A stretch of 64,000 bases of DNA from the NCBI GenBank assembly GCA_945861465.1, contig CAMAVB010000003.1, positions 1 to 64,000 of the forward strand, read 5' to 3'. The position numbers and the translations under genes were made by a program. Each line of letters begins with the position of its first letter. Positions within the stretch are counted from its first letter, which is position 1. Positions 52,150-60,988 of the stretch are shown piece after piece. The DNA comes from Candidatus Kuenenia stuttgartensis (GTDB taxonomy: Bacteria > Planctomycetota > Planctomycetia > Planctomycetales > Planctomycetaceae). Below the pieces are notes generated by a model. That model was not told where the DNA came from and searched no databases. It saw nothing but the letters and a program-made list of their open reading frames with translations.

Positions 52150-52336
52150 GTTGCTGCTGATGAAACCAAAACTCGCAAAGCAGGAGTTGACGGTCTGCGA
52201 CTTCTTCCGCGAACTGGCGAAACCAGACGGCTTCCTCGGGCGAAAACACGACGGCGAACCCGGCTGGCAATCCATCTGGGCTGGCTACAAAAAACTCCAT
52301 GGAAGAATCGAAGGTATGAAATTATTGATGTCCTGA
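52150..52336 (+). pseudogene. IS4-family transposase C-terminal remnant
   Basis: The frame ends with LTVCDFFRELAKPDGFLGRK followed by HDGEPGWQSIWAGYKKLHG and a stop at 52334-52336. GGFLGRKxDGEPGxxxxWxGxxxL is the well-known tail of IS4-type DDE transposases. The upstream DDE part and inverted ends are missing, so the element is dead. It lies in a stretch with other broken genes, a remnant of a former insertion. Confidence 0.8.
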
Positions 52337-52338
52337 AT

Positions 52339-52603
52339 TCAACTTTTCGTGGGTAATGACAAGGCCCAGTGGTCTGGCAACAGCTCGGTCAGGGCTTCAC
52401 GTGGCAGTTGACTGGCCAGTGTCATTCCGAGTTCACGAAACTCGGTTGCTGTGAGATCTGATGCCTCCGTGAAGTCCGGCCTTCGACTTCGCATTCCGCG
52501 CACAAAGATGACATCGTCACCAGGAGATCGCACACGCTCCCATTCGGCGTAGGATCGGAACGGATTCGGCCTGACGCAGTGCCAAACGATCTTTACTCGA
52601 CAT
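52339..52603 (-). pseudogene. Truncated ORF of unknown origin
   Basis: On the minus strand an open frame reads VKIVWHCVRPNPFRSYAEWE and then FVRGMRSRRPDFTEASDLTA, ending LPDHWALSLPTKS. It has protein-like composition but no start codon before the repeat at 52606-52733, which seems to have cut it. An internal GTG at 52533 gives 64 aa. I recognise no family. Confidence 0.4.
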
Positions 52604-52605
52604 TA

Positions 52606-52733
52606 CTCGTTCCGAGGCTCCAGCCTCGGAACGCAGTGGAGGGAGGCTCCTGCCTTCTCAGGCCAACAAACGAGGCGGGAGCCTCGGAGGCAGTGCGTTC
52701 CTGGGCTGGAGCCCTGGAACGAGAACATGGGCT
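52606..52733. repeat. Palindromic element with nested GAGGCTCC hairpins
   Basis: Ends CTCGTTCCGAGGCTCCAGCC and GGGCTGGAGCCCTGGAACGAG are inverted. The inner part repeats GGAGGCTCC/GGGAGCCTC arms. A small family B half copy follows at 52790-52819. Confidence 0.85.
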
Positions 52734-52789
52734 GTGTGACCAGGCCAGATGAGTGATACCCTGCTGAAATGCGAACCTGCGTGATTCTA

Positions 52790-52819
52790 CACGGAGGGCT
52801 GACGCCCAGCCGCTCGCCT
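52790..52819. repeat. Family B half element
   Basis: CACGGAGGGCTGACGCCCAG... matches the right arm of the full family B element at 3191-3219. Only one arm is present, just 5' of the glycosyltransferase-like gene. Confidence 0.75.
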
Positions 52820-52839
52820 TTTTGTTGAGTGACTTGATC

Positions 52840-53614
52840 ATGAATCCTGTCGATTTCGATGGACCACTGGGAATCCCAAATCGGATTCAATCCTGCGACC
52901 AGTCTCCCAGTCGTTGTGCAGTGCTGGTGCCGTTTCAGGGGCGGATTGTGTCGCAGTGTCAGGCGGCTCTGCTGGATCTGGAGCGGCGTGGTTACGTTGT
53001 GCGGCGGGTGGAAGGTTATTCGGCGATTGATCCGGCTTCGCAACCAGATCGGCAGTGATGCTCTGGCGGATGGGTTTCAGGAGACACTGTGGATTGATTC
53101 GGATGTGGGCTTCAATCCGGATGACATCGAAAAAGTGCGAAGGCACGGGTTGCCGATCGTGTGTGGCATCTATCCCAGGAAAGGCAAGCGGGAACTCGCC
53201 ATTCATATTCTGTGGGGTACGCCGAGCTTGCGATTTGGCGTGAACGGAGGGCTGCACGAACTTCTGTTCGGCGGCACCGGATTTCTGCACGTTCGCCGTA
53301 ACGTCTACGAAACGATGATCGAAAAACTGTCACTTCCGGTATGCAGCCAACACGCGAACCGACCGATGTGGCCGTTCTTCCAGCCACTGATTCGAACGGC
53401 TCCCGCTCGAACTGCTGACAAGACGGAGCCGCGAAAAGGGCATTGGTATCTGGCAGAAGACTATGCGTTCTGTCACAGAGCCCGACTGTGCGGAATTCCC
53501 ATCATCGCCGACACCACCATCCGCCTGTGGCACGTCGGAGACTACAGCTACAGCTGGGAAGACGCGGGAATTGATCGCCAGCGTTTCGGCGATTTCGATT
53601 TTCAGTTCAGTTGA
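52840..53614 (+). pseudogene. Glycosyltransferase-like gene with a single-base frameshift
   Basis: Two overlapping frames together make one protein. Frame 1 (from ATG 52840) gives CAVLVPFQGRIVSQCQAALL, then GYVVRRVEGYSAID. Frame 2 continues NQIGSDALADGFQETLWIDS and DVGFNPDDIEKVRRHGLPIV to a stop at 53612-53614. Removing one T from the TT at 53037-53038 restores a continuous reading (IDPARNQIGS). The DSDVGF motif is a GT-A type DxD metal site, so the gene is probably glycosyltransferase-like. It is either a real pseudogene or a base-call error; otherwise the C-terminal part (GHWYLAEDYAFCHRARLCGI) is intact. Confidence 0.7.
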
Positions 53615-53822
53615 GTCATTGGCGGATGGACAAACGGGGGATCGTCCCGTTTTTCTCCACAATCATCCGCCGATCACGAGCCATCTCAGCCCCAATGAGT
53701 CGGTGCGTCTGGTCAGCCGTTTGTTGGAGGACAGACTTGAGGCTTGCAGTGGGCAAGATGTCGCCTGTATTCCACTGGATTTCTGGTGCCCCAGCGAGCA
53801 TCGTCTGTTTCGGATGAACCAC

Positions 53823-54623
53823 ATGCCTTGTCCTTTCCCCGGAATGGATCCGTACCTTGAACGTTCGGCAATCTGGCCGGATTTTCATGACAGTTTAATC
53901 GCCTACCTGCGAGAGGCTCTGCAGCCGCACCTGCGGCCTCGCTACGCCGCGTTGACTCAGGATCGACTCTATGTTGTCGAACATGATCGGCCCATTCGCT
54001 CGGACGTCTCGATCATTCGCACGCGAGATAATCGCGATTTCTCTCATGGTTCAACCACAGCAAACACAACGGAAGTCATGGTCGCAGATCGACCGCTCGT
54101 CGTGGATCTGTCACGAGAAGAGATTCATCAGCCTTATTTGCAGATCATTGAACCGGCAGCAGGCAACCGTGTGGTGACGGCGATCGAAGTGCTGAGTCCC
54201 GACAACAAGATGCCGGGGCCAGGGCGAGTTTCATATCTGGCGAAGCAGGAAGAACTCTGGGCGGGACATACGAATCTGGTCGAAATCGACTTGCTGCGTG
54301 TCGGGCAGAGCGTTGTTCGCATTGAACATGAACGGCTGCAGAAATTGGAGCATCGACGATATCTCGTGTCTGTGACTCGCAGTTTTCCAACGCGTTGCGA
54401 GCTTTATGGCGTACCGATGCAGCAACGGCTGCCTCATATCTCACTGCCGCTCGCCAGTGATGACAACGACATTCTGCTCAATCTGCAGGACGTGTTTACG
54501 CGATGCTGGAACACGGGACCGTACCCGGAATTGCTCAACTATAACGCCGACCCACCGGGCGAAATGAGCGGCGAGGAACTGGACTATTGCCGTAAGGCAA
54601 TGGCGGGGACAACGCCAGGATGA
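53823..54623 (+). CDS. DUF4058 family protein
   Basis: 266 aa. The start MPCPFPGMDPYLERSAIWPD is the family's characteristic beginning, so the ATG at 53823 is preferred over upstream ones. Further family-like parts: DFHDSLIAYLREALQPHLRP, RYAALTQDRLYVVEHDRPIR, VVTAIEVLSPDNKMPGPGRV (about 117-136) and NLVEIDLLRVGQSV (about 151-164). The conserved Glu/Asp pattern with a Lys resembles Uma2-type restriction-endonuclease folds, but function is not established. Often multicopy in cyanobacteria and planctomycetes. Monocistronic. Confidence 0.9.
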   Translation: MPCPFPGMDPYLERSAIWPDFHDSLIAYLREALQPHLRPRYAALTQDRLYVVEHDRPIRSDVSIIRTRDNRDFSHGSTTANTTEVMVADRPLVVDLSREEIHQPYLQIIEPAAGNRVVTAIEVLSPDNKMPGPGRVSYLAKQEELWAGHTNLVEIDLLRVGQSVVRIEHERLQKLEHRRYLVSVTRSFPTRCELYGVPMQQRLPHISLPLASDDNDILLNLQDVFTRCWNTGPYPELLNYNADPPGEMSGEELDYCRKAMAGTTPG

Positions 54624-54723
54624 AGCTGCCCTGATGCGCAAAAAGCGAGGTTGCCTCGGAATTCTCGTCTGATTGGCTCATGACTGAACTGAAAGCAGTT
54701 TTCAGTTTCGCCAGGCAATTGTT

Positions 54724-55326
54724 TCATGGTGCCAGCCGCTGAATCGACCAGGTATTGTCAGTCTCTGGCTCATAGACAAATCGGTCGTGCAGACGGTCGT
54801 CACCGGCTTGCCAGAATTCGAACCGGGTTGGCACGACTCGGAAGCCGCCCCAGAACGACGGCAGAGGCACTTCACCGCCCTGAAATTTCTGTTTGATCTC
54901 GTCCAGTTTTGCCTGCAGGATCGCGCGCGAAGAAATCGTGGAACTCTGTGCCGAACACCACGCCCCGAGCTGGCTGCCGCGAGGCCGCGTGACGAAATAT
55001 TTCAGCGATTCCATCGTCGATACCTTCTGTGCTGTACCTTCAATCCGGATTTGCCGGTGCAGCGGTGCCCAGTAGAAGAGCAGGGCCACATTGGGATTCG
55101 CGGCAATGTCCCGTGCCTTGCGGCTTCCGTGGTTTGTAAAGAACACGAATCCCTGCTCGTCCCAGATCTTAAGCAATACCGTTCGGAGTGACGGTGCTCC
55201 CTTGTCGGAAACCGTCGCCAGGCTCATGGCATTCGGTTCATGCAACCCGGCATCTGTGGCTGTCTGGAACCAGTTTCCAAACTGACGAAACGGGCTTGGG
55301 TGGAGATCCTGTTCTCGCAGTTCCAT
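54724..55326 (-). CDS. pdxH: Pyridoxamine/pyridoxine 5'-phosphate oxidase
   Basis: 200 aa, full family length. FMN-dependent oxidase making pyridoxal 5'-phosphate. Characteristic stretches: PNAMSLATVSDKGAPSLRTV (about 30-49), FVFFTNHGSRKARDIAANPN (about 58-77), ALLFYWAPLHRQIRIEGTAQ (about 79-98), SFWGGFRVVPTRFEFWQAGD (about 158-177), RLHDRFVYE and the conserved C-terminal RLAP. All expected FMN and PLP contact residues appear. Stand-alone gene; vitamin B6 metabolism. Confidence 0.97.
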   Translation of the reverse strand: MELREQDLHPSPFRQFGNWFQTATDAGLHEPNAMSLATVSDKGAPSLRTVLLKIWDEQGFVFFTNHGSRKARDIAANPNVALLFYWAPLHRQIRIEGTAQKVSTMESLKYFVTRPRGSQLGAWCSAQSSTISSRAILQAKLDEIKQKFQGGEVPLPSFWGGFRVVPTRFEFWQAGDDRLHDRFVYEPETDNTWSIQRLAP

Positions 55327-55496
55327 CGATTATTGATCCGGAAAAGATAACATTCAGACTTGTTTTCGCGACGTGGAACCTGCATTGTCTCCGAAACTGC
55401 CGCGTCTGACAAATATCCAGAATTCGTTTAGACAAATCTCACAGGTATGGGACTCAATTCGACTCTACGCTGCAAAATTGAGGGAGAACAGGGCCG

Positions 55497-57464
55497 GTGA
55501 CGAAAACGGGGCGAAAACTTGTCACGATTCTCGCCATGCTGTGCATGGTTGCCTTAACGGCGACCGGTGGACGGGCTGATGATCCTTTGCCACTTGCTCC
55601 GACCGAGTTTGAATCAACTCCGGCGGTCATTTTGCATGGTTCGGCTGACGTTCTAAGCGTTGCCGTCCAGCAGCACGGCGAGCACATTTTTGCCGCGTTG
55701 TACGACGGTTCTGTGATGATGCTTGACCGGACAACGCGAAAACCCGTCCGGATTGTGAAGTGTCACGATGGGCCGGTCAGCGATCTGGTGGTCTCGAATT
55801 CTGGCGATGTGCTTGTTACTGCGGGGTACGACGGGACTGTTAAAACGTGGCGACTGCCGAGCTTTGAGTCTGCCGGGGCAATGTTTGGCCACTCAGGTCG
55901 AATTGTCACGGTCGCGATTTCGCCTGATGGCCACACCATTGCATCGTGTGGGTACGACAAGGCCGTGCGAATCTGGAGTGTGGGCGAAGCAATCGAGCGG
56001 GGGACACTGACCGGTCATGCAGCGACCGTCCGTGCCGTGGCCTTCTCGCCGGACGGGACCATCCTCGCGTCCGCCGGTGACGATGGACTCGTGCGGCTGT
56101 GGAGCGTCGGAGACTTGCACGAGATTGGTACGCGCAGCGGTCATGCCGGGCTAATTCGTGACGTTGCTTTCTCACCGGACGGGAAGACTCTGGCCGGTGC
56201 CGGTGAAGACGGAACCGTGCAGTTGTGGAGTGTGGCAGACGCCGCCGCCGCACCAAAATCATTCACGCACAATGCCATGATGTGGAGCATCGCATTTTCG
56301 CCGCGAGGGTCGCTGCTTGCGATTGGCGACTCCGATGGCATGATTCATGTCTGGAGTCTTGAAACAGGCCGGATCACATCGACCCTCGAAGGTCATACAG
56401 ACACCGTGACGTCGTTGCACTTCGCAGCGGATTCGCAGACGCTGTTCAGCAGCAGCCACGACGGTTCGATTAATTCCTGGCGTGCGAAGCAGCCTCCGCA
56501 TCCGGCGTTGGCAACGATCAACATCGATGCTGGCAAGGTCTGGGCCATGGCAGTTTCGCCGGAAGGTTCCCGAATCGCGGTCGGAGGACAACGTGGATTC
56601 TTCAGAGTTCTCGACCTGGCCACAGGCAAGCAGATTGGCGAGCTGCACGGGAATCACCCCGCGACTGTCGATTGTCTGGAGTATTCACCTGACGGGCAGT
56701 TCATAGCCACGGGGAGTTGGCGGAACAACGAAGTCATTGTGTGGCGTGCCGATGATGGTGCCATGCAAAAATCATGCAAAGCAGAGGGGCACGTCCGAGC
56801 GATCGCCTTCTCGCCGGACGGAAAGAGAATCGCTGCCGGATGCGAAGACAAGCTGCTCTTTGTCTGGAACACGGAATCCGGTGAGTTGATCAGCAAGGTT
56901 AACGCCCATGCACTGCCGGTCTACGATGTGTCGTTTTCGCCGGACGGACAGACAATTGCGACGTGTTCCGGAGACTGGACAGAAGCGAAGCCTGGAGAAA
57001 TCAAGTTGTGGAATGCTGATTCACTTGCTGAGATCGCAAGGCTGGAGGGACATCAGGTTGCCGTCCGTTCGGCGGTGTTTAGTCCAGGCGGCAACCGCCT
57101 GGCCTCGGTCAGCGAAGACGGGGTGATCCGGATCTGGGATGTCGCCACGAAGTCGCAACAGGCCGTGTTGCAGAATTCCTGCGGCGCGCGGTCGCTGGAC
57201 TGGTCGCCGGACGGGAAACTTCTGGCAGCCGGACTTCACGACGGAACCACGAATGTGTGGAACCTGGAAAGCGGATTGGTAGTGCGTCGATTTGGCGGCG
57301 GTGATGATACTTTTTCTGTCCGTTTCGTGGCAGACGGGTCCGTGTTGTGCGGCGTCGGAGGTGAGGCGAAGGTTATACTCTGGGACACGTCGGACCTGAC
57401 AGGAAATGGCACCGCCGGGTGCGTCGTCGAATCGGTTCGCAGTTGGGAGAAAGGCGCGCAATGA
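55497..57464 (+). CDS. Secreted WD40-repeat protein with two seven-bladed propellers
   Basis: 655 aa, GTG start. A signal peptide (LVTILAMLCMVALTATGGRA) is followed by about 14 WD40 repeats. Many blades show the FSPDGxxxAxxxxDxxxxxW pattern, such as ISPDGHTIASCGYDKAVRIW, FSPDGTILASAGDDGLVRLW and FSPDGQTIATCSGDWTEAKP. Fourteen blades imply two propellers. Exported WD40 proteins in planctomycetes often accompany DUF1549/DUF1553 cytochrome-like proteins. The stop overlaps the next start (ATGA, 57461-57464). Probably a binding scaffold. Confidence 0.92.
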   Translation: MTKTGRKLVTILAMLCMVALTATGGRADDPLPLAPTEFESTPAVILHGSADVLSVAVQQHGEHIFAALYDGSVMMLDRTTRKPVRIVKCHDGPVSDLVVSNSGDVLVTAGYDGTVKTWRLPSFESAGAMFGHSGRIVTVAISPDGHTIASCGYDKAVRIWSVGEAIERGTLTGHAATVRAVAFSPDGTILASAGDDGLVRLWSVGDLHEIGTRSGHAGLIRDVAFSPDGKTLAGAGEDGTVQLWSVADAAAAPKSFTHNAMMWSIAFSPRGSLLAIGDSDGMIHVWSLETGRITSTLEGHTDTVTSLHFAADSQTLFSSSHDGSINSWRAKQPPHPALATINIDAGKVWAMAVSPEGSRIAVGGQRGFFRVLDLATGKQIGELHGNHPATVDCLEYSPDGQFIATGSWRNNEVIVWRADDGAMQKSCKAEGHVRAIAFSPDGKRIAAGCEDKLLFVWNTESGELISKVNAHALPVYDVSFSPDGQTIATCSGDWTEAKPGEIKLWNADSLAEIARLEGHQVAVRSAVFSPGGNRLASVSEDGVIRIWDVATKSQQAVLQNSCGARSLDWSPDGKLLAAGLHDGTTNVWNLESGLVVRRFGGGDDTFSVRFVADGSVLCGVGGEAKVILWDTSDLTGNGTAGCVVESVRSWEKGAQ

Positions 57465-59149
57465 ACAGCATAAGGATTGAGACAGAAATAGGTGGGGCAC
57501 GATTCCATCGTGCCTGGCACGTTATAAATGTGCCCCAAGTCCAGAAGGCGACAGTTATTTTTGCGCCGATCCTAAGCCGAATTCTCTTCGTTTTGTGCAT
57601 CATTTCGCGGCTGGCGTTCTGTGGGGATCAGGTCATTGCGCAGGACGACGTTCAAAAACTGGCTGACAGGATCGACGAACTGATTGCCAGGAAGTGGGCG
57701 AAGAACAGGGTCGTCCCAGCCAGTGCGTCGGACGACTCCGAGTATCTGGGGCGTGTGTGGCTGGATATCGCCGGAAAGATTCCCACTGCGGCGGAAGCGC
57801 AGGATTTTCTTGACGACACAGCAATCGACAAAAGACGACGCATTGTCGATGAGTTACTGGATGGTCCGAACTATGTCGTCAACTGGTCAAACGTCTGGCG
57901 GAGAGTCCTCATTCCGGAAGCAGACAGCGATGTCAATATTCGCTTCATGCTGCCCGGCTTTGAAGGTTGGCTCCGGCAGCAATTGGACGAAAACAAGTCC
58001 TATGACGACTTTGTCAGAGAGATCCTGACGACCCCGGTCTCAGGCGTGAATCCGTATCAGGACCAGAACGGCCTCAGCCCGTTTGCCTATTATCAGTCAA
58101 AAGAGATCAAGCCCGAGAACCTCGCCGCCTCGACGTCGCGCATGTTTCTGGGGATTCGAATCGAGTGTGCTCAGTGCCACGATCATCCCTTCGACACCTG
58201 GAAACGAAAAGACTTCTGGGGCTACGCCACGTTCTTTGCTGCCATGCAGCGACAGCCGGGCGGCAACGGATTCCTCGGACAGCTTCAGGAATTATTCGTC
58301 CAACAGACGCTGACGGTTCCGGATACGAACGAAGTGGTGAACGCCACCTATCTGACTGGCGTGTCGCCGCAAATCCCCTCCGGCAGCAGCGCCCGCCTGA
58401 CGCTGGCGGACTGGGTGACTTCAGGTGACAACCCGTATTTTGCCCGCACGGCGGCCAATCGGGTCTGGGGTCACTTTTTCGGGACGGGGATCGTTGACCC
58501 GGTCGATGATTTTTCAGAGTCCAATCCGCCGAGTCATCCGGAGTTGCTCGACCTGCTGGCAAGGGAACTCGTCGAGCACGACTTCGATCTGAAGTTCCTC
58601 ATGCGGGCCATTACAGCCAGCCGGACGTACCAGTTGACGAGTTCCGTTCGTAGTGCAGACACCGCCGCCGAACCATGGCTTTTTTCGCGAATGGCGGTGA
58701 AAGGCATGACGGCTGAGCAACTTTATGACAGCATTGCCCAAGCAGTCGGAACTCATGAAACGTTTGACACAACGCTGCAGGCACGCTTCGCGGTGACGGG
58801 GAGAAGTCAGTTTGTCGAACAGTTTTCCGACAGTCGCAGCGGACCCACCGAACGGCAGACCTCCGTGCTGCAGGCGCTGGCGATGATGAACGGCGGCATG
58901 ATCACGAGAGCAACAGATCTCGAGTCAAGCCGAACATTTGCCGGAATCATCGCTTACCCTGGTTTCGACACGGCCCGACGCATCGAAGCGCTGTTCTTGT
59001 CCACATTACATCGGCGGCCACTCCCGGATGAATTGGACCGCTTTGTAAAATATGTGGAATCCAATGAAGAAGAAAGTACAACAAAGACGGCGCTCAGCGA
59101 CGTCTTCTGGGTGTTGCTGAACAGCAGCGAGTTTTCGTTGAATCACTGA
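57461..59149 (+). CDS. DUF1549/DUF1553 protein, N-terminus encoded by a repeat element
   Basis: 562 aa from the ATG at 57461. DUF1549 occupies about residues 68-230 (VQKLADRIDELIARKWAKNR, WLDIAGKIPTAAEAQDFLDD, ECAQCHDHPFDTWKRKDFWG with a CxxCH haem-like motif). DUF1553 covers about 300-545 (DWVTSGDNPYFARTAANRVW, GHFFGTGIVDPVDDFSESNP, SHPELLDLLARELVEHDFDL). A hydrophobic segment at about 41-60 (LSRILFVLCIISRLAFCGDQ) is signal-like but displaced from the N-terminus by about 40 residues, which derive from a 101-bp TIR element at 57473-57573. A later start such as TTG 57593 would remove it. Predicted envelope protein; partner of the adjacent DUF1501. Confidence 0.88.
   Translation: MNSIRIETEIGGARFHRAWHVINVPQVQKATVIFAPILSRILFVLCIISRLAFCGDQVIAQDDVQKLADRIDELIARKWAKNRVVPASASDDSEYLGRVWLDIAGKIPTAAEAQDFLDDTAIDKRRRIVDELLDGPNYVVNWSNVWRRVLIPEADSDVNIRFMLPGFEGWLRQQLDENKSYDDFVREILTTPVSGVNPYQDQNGLSPFAYYQSKEIKPENLAASTSRMFLGIRIECAQCHDHPFDTWKRKDFWGYATFFAAMQRQPGGNGFLGQLQELFVQQTLTVPDTNEVVNATYLTGVSPQIPSGSSARLTLADWVTSGDNPYFARTAANRVWGHFFGTGIVDPVDDFSESNPPSHPELLDLLARELVEHDFDLKFLMRAITASRTYQLTSSVRSADTAAEPWLFSRMAVKGMTAEQLYDSIAQAVGTHETFDTTLQARFAVTGRSQFVEQFSDSRSGPTERQTSVLQALAMMNGGMITRATDLESSRTFAGIIAYPGFDTARRIEALFLSTLHRRPLPDELDRFVKYVESNEEESTTKTALSDVFWVLLNSSEFSLNH
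57473..57573. repeat. TIR element, family D (copy 2), inside a coding 5' end
   Basis: 101 bp with AGGATTGAGACAGAAAT and ATTTTTGCGCCGATCCT ends, matching the element at 8479-8579. It begins 12 bp after the ATG of the DUF1549/1553 gene and is open in its frame, so it would encode residues about 5-38 of the product. Confidence 0.87.
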
Positions 59150-59611
59150 TCCAGTTCAGTAAACGTTTAGAGTTTTGTTTTCGTGAGAAGATTGTCGCAA
59201 AGCGACAGATGTCCGCCGACGGAGCGGCGGACCTACGTGGGCGAGCCGCTCCGTCGGCTCGTACCAGAAACGGCGGCGAGGCCAGGTATGCGACACCGTG
59301 AGGTTGGGTGGCGGGCGAAGCCCGCGCCAAGAACTTTTTAGATTCAAAAAGGCGAGCGAGGGATGTAAATCCACTGATGCTGTGTCCTGGGCGATCCGTG
59401 TGTTGTGGCGGTCTGTTGATTTAATCGCAGGGTGCGTGAAACGGAGCGTAACGCACCACTTTGGGACAGCGTGAGAAAACTGGTGTGTTCCGCTGGCGCT
59501 GCACACACCCTACTGGAATCACTAAATCAACAGAACGCTGGCTCACTCCGGCTGATACCTCGATCTCAGCGGCGTGAAGAATGTTTTTCCGATCGACAGA
59601 GGATCTGAACT
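59150..59611. repeat. Gap with two inverted-repeat elements between DUF1549/1553 and DUF1501 genes
   Basis: 462 bp without a gene. 59211-59262: GCCGACGGAGCGGC / GCCGCTCCGTCGGC palindrome. 59413-59533: TIR element with CTGTTGATTTA / TAAATCAACAG ends. These elements separate two genes that are normally adjacent. The DUF1501 ribosome-binding region starts after about 59590. Confidence 0.75.
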
Positions 59612-60988
59612 ATGACGACACACATCAAATCGAAATCTCAGTTGGACCTGTGTTCGATCCGACGACGCGATTGGATGCATCTCATGGCGGCGGGAGTCAC
59701 CGGAACATCGATGTCCGGCTGGATACAGCAACTCGCGGCGCAGACAGCAACTGACACCAACCGGCGGCGGTCTGTGATTCTGCTATGGATGAGCGGAGGA
59801 CCAAGTCAGCTCGACACATTTGATGTCAAGCCTGATCACGGCAATGGCGGGCCGCTCAAGCCGATTGACACGTCCGTGCCGGGAATGCGGATCTGCGAGA
59901 CGATGCCGAAACTGGCGCGGATGATGGAACACGTCGTCCCGATCCGTTCCATGTCGACTAAAGAAGGTGATCACTCACGGGCTACGTACCATTTGCGGAC
60001 GGGATATCTGCCTCAGGGACCCGTTGATTATCCGACGCTCGGGGCGCTGATCAGCAATGAGCTTGGTGCCGACGATTCAGAGTTGCCGAATTTCGTGAGC
60101 ATTGCCCCGTTCCGCGCCTTCAGCCCGGCAGCCTACAGTCCTGGCTTTCTCGGACCACAAAGGTCACCGCTGGTGGTCGGTGAAGGCGGCCGCGTCCTGT
60201 CGGTCGATGACCAAGCCAGTTACGGCCAGTCTCTGAAGGTCGAAAACCTCAAGCAGCCGGACAGCGTGACTTTGAGCCGGGCGGATCGCCGCCTGGCATT
60301 ACTCAGGGATTTTGACGCTGGATTTCGTGACGTGCATCCGGGGCTGCCAGCCGGAAGTCACGAATCCGCGTACGCGCAAGCGGTGCGTATGATGCGGTCG
60401 TCGGCTGTTAAGGCGTTTGAACTGGACGAGGAAGACGACACGCTTCGCGAAGCATATGGGAAAAACCAGTTCGGTCAGGGCTGTCTGCTTGCGCGGCGAC
60501 TTGTGGAGCGTGGAGTGCCGTTTGTTGAGGTCTCCCTCAATGGAGTGCAGGCGAATCAAAATTTTGGCTGGGACACACATGCGAACAATTTCGAGGCGGT
60601 CAAGCAGCTCACGTCGGTACTTGACCCTGCATGGGCGACACTGCTTGAAGACTTACGGCTTCGTGGCCTGCTCGATTCGACGCTGGTCGTGTGGATGGGC
60701 GAGTTTGGCCGCACGCCGCGTATCAACGGCAGCAGCGGACGCGATCACTGGGCCGTCTCGTGGACGACCGTGTTGTGCGGAGGCGGGATCAAGGGCGGCC
60801 AGTTCTTCGGCGAAACTACTGAGGACGGCATGGCGGTCAAGGATCGGCCAGTTTCAGTCGCAGATCTACTGGCCACGATCTGTCTTTCCGCAGGTGTTGA
60901 TCCCATGAAGCAAAACATGTCAAATGTCGGTCGTCCAATCCGAATTGCCGATCCCGACGCGAAGCCCATCGCGGAGATCCTGTCATGA
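59612..60988 (+). CDS. DUF1501 family secreted protein (copy 3)
   Basis: 458 aa. Near the N-terminus there is a Tat-like arginine pair (CSIRRRDWMHLMAAGVTGTS, about 14-33). Hallmarks: SVILLWMSGGPSQLDTFDVK (about 53-72), VVPIRSMSTKEGDHSRATYH (about 109-128), FGQGCLLARRLVERGVPFVE (about 288-307), LVVWMGEFGRTPRINGSSGR (about 359-378) and DHWAVSWTTVLCGGGIKGGQ. This is the copy in the classic context, after a DUF1549/DUF1553 gene. It overlaps the EF-hand gene by 4 bp (ATGA at 60985-60988). The activity of the family is not known; export likely. Confidence 0.93.
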   Translation: MTTHIKSKSQLDLCSIRRRDWMHLMAAGVTGTSMSGWIQQLAAQTATDTNRRRSVILLWMSGGPSQLDTFDVKPDHGNGGPLKPIDTSVPGMRICETMPKLARMMEHVVPIRSMSTKEGDHSRATYHLRTGYLPQGPVDYPTLGALISNELGADDSELPNFVSIAPFRAFSPAAYSPGFLGPQRSPLVVGEGGRVLSVDDQASYGQSLKVENLKQPDSVTLSRADRRLALLRDFDAGFRDVHPGLPAGSHESAYAQAVRMMRSSAVKAFELDEEDDTLREAYGKNQFGQGCLLARRLVERGVPFVEVSLNGVQANQNFGWDTHANNFEAVKQLTSVLDPAWATLLEDLRLRGLLDSTLVVWMGEFGRTPRINGSSGRDHWAVSWTTVLCGGGIKGGQFFGETTEDGMAVKDRPVSVADLLATICLSAGVDPMKQNMSNVGRPIRIADPDAKPIAEILS

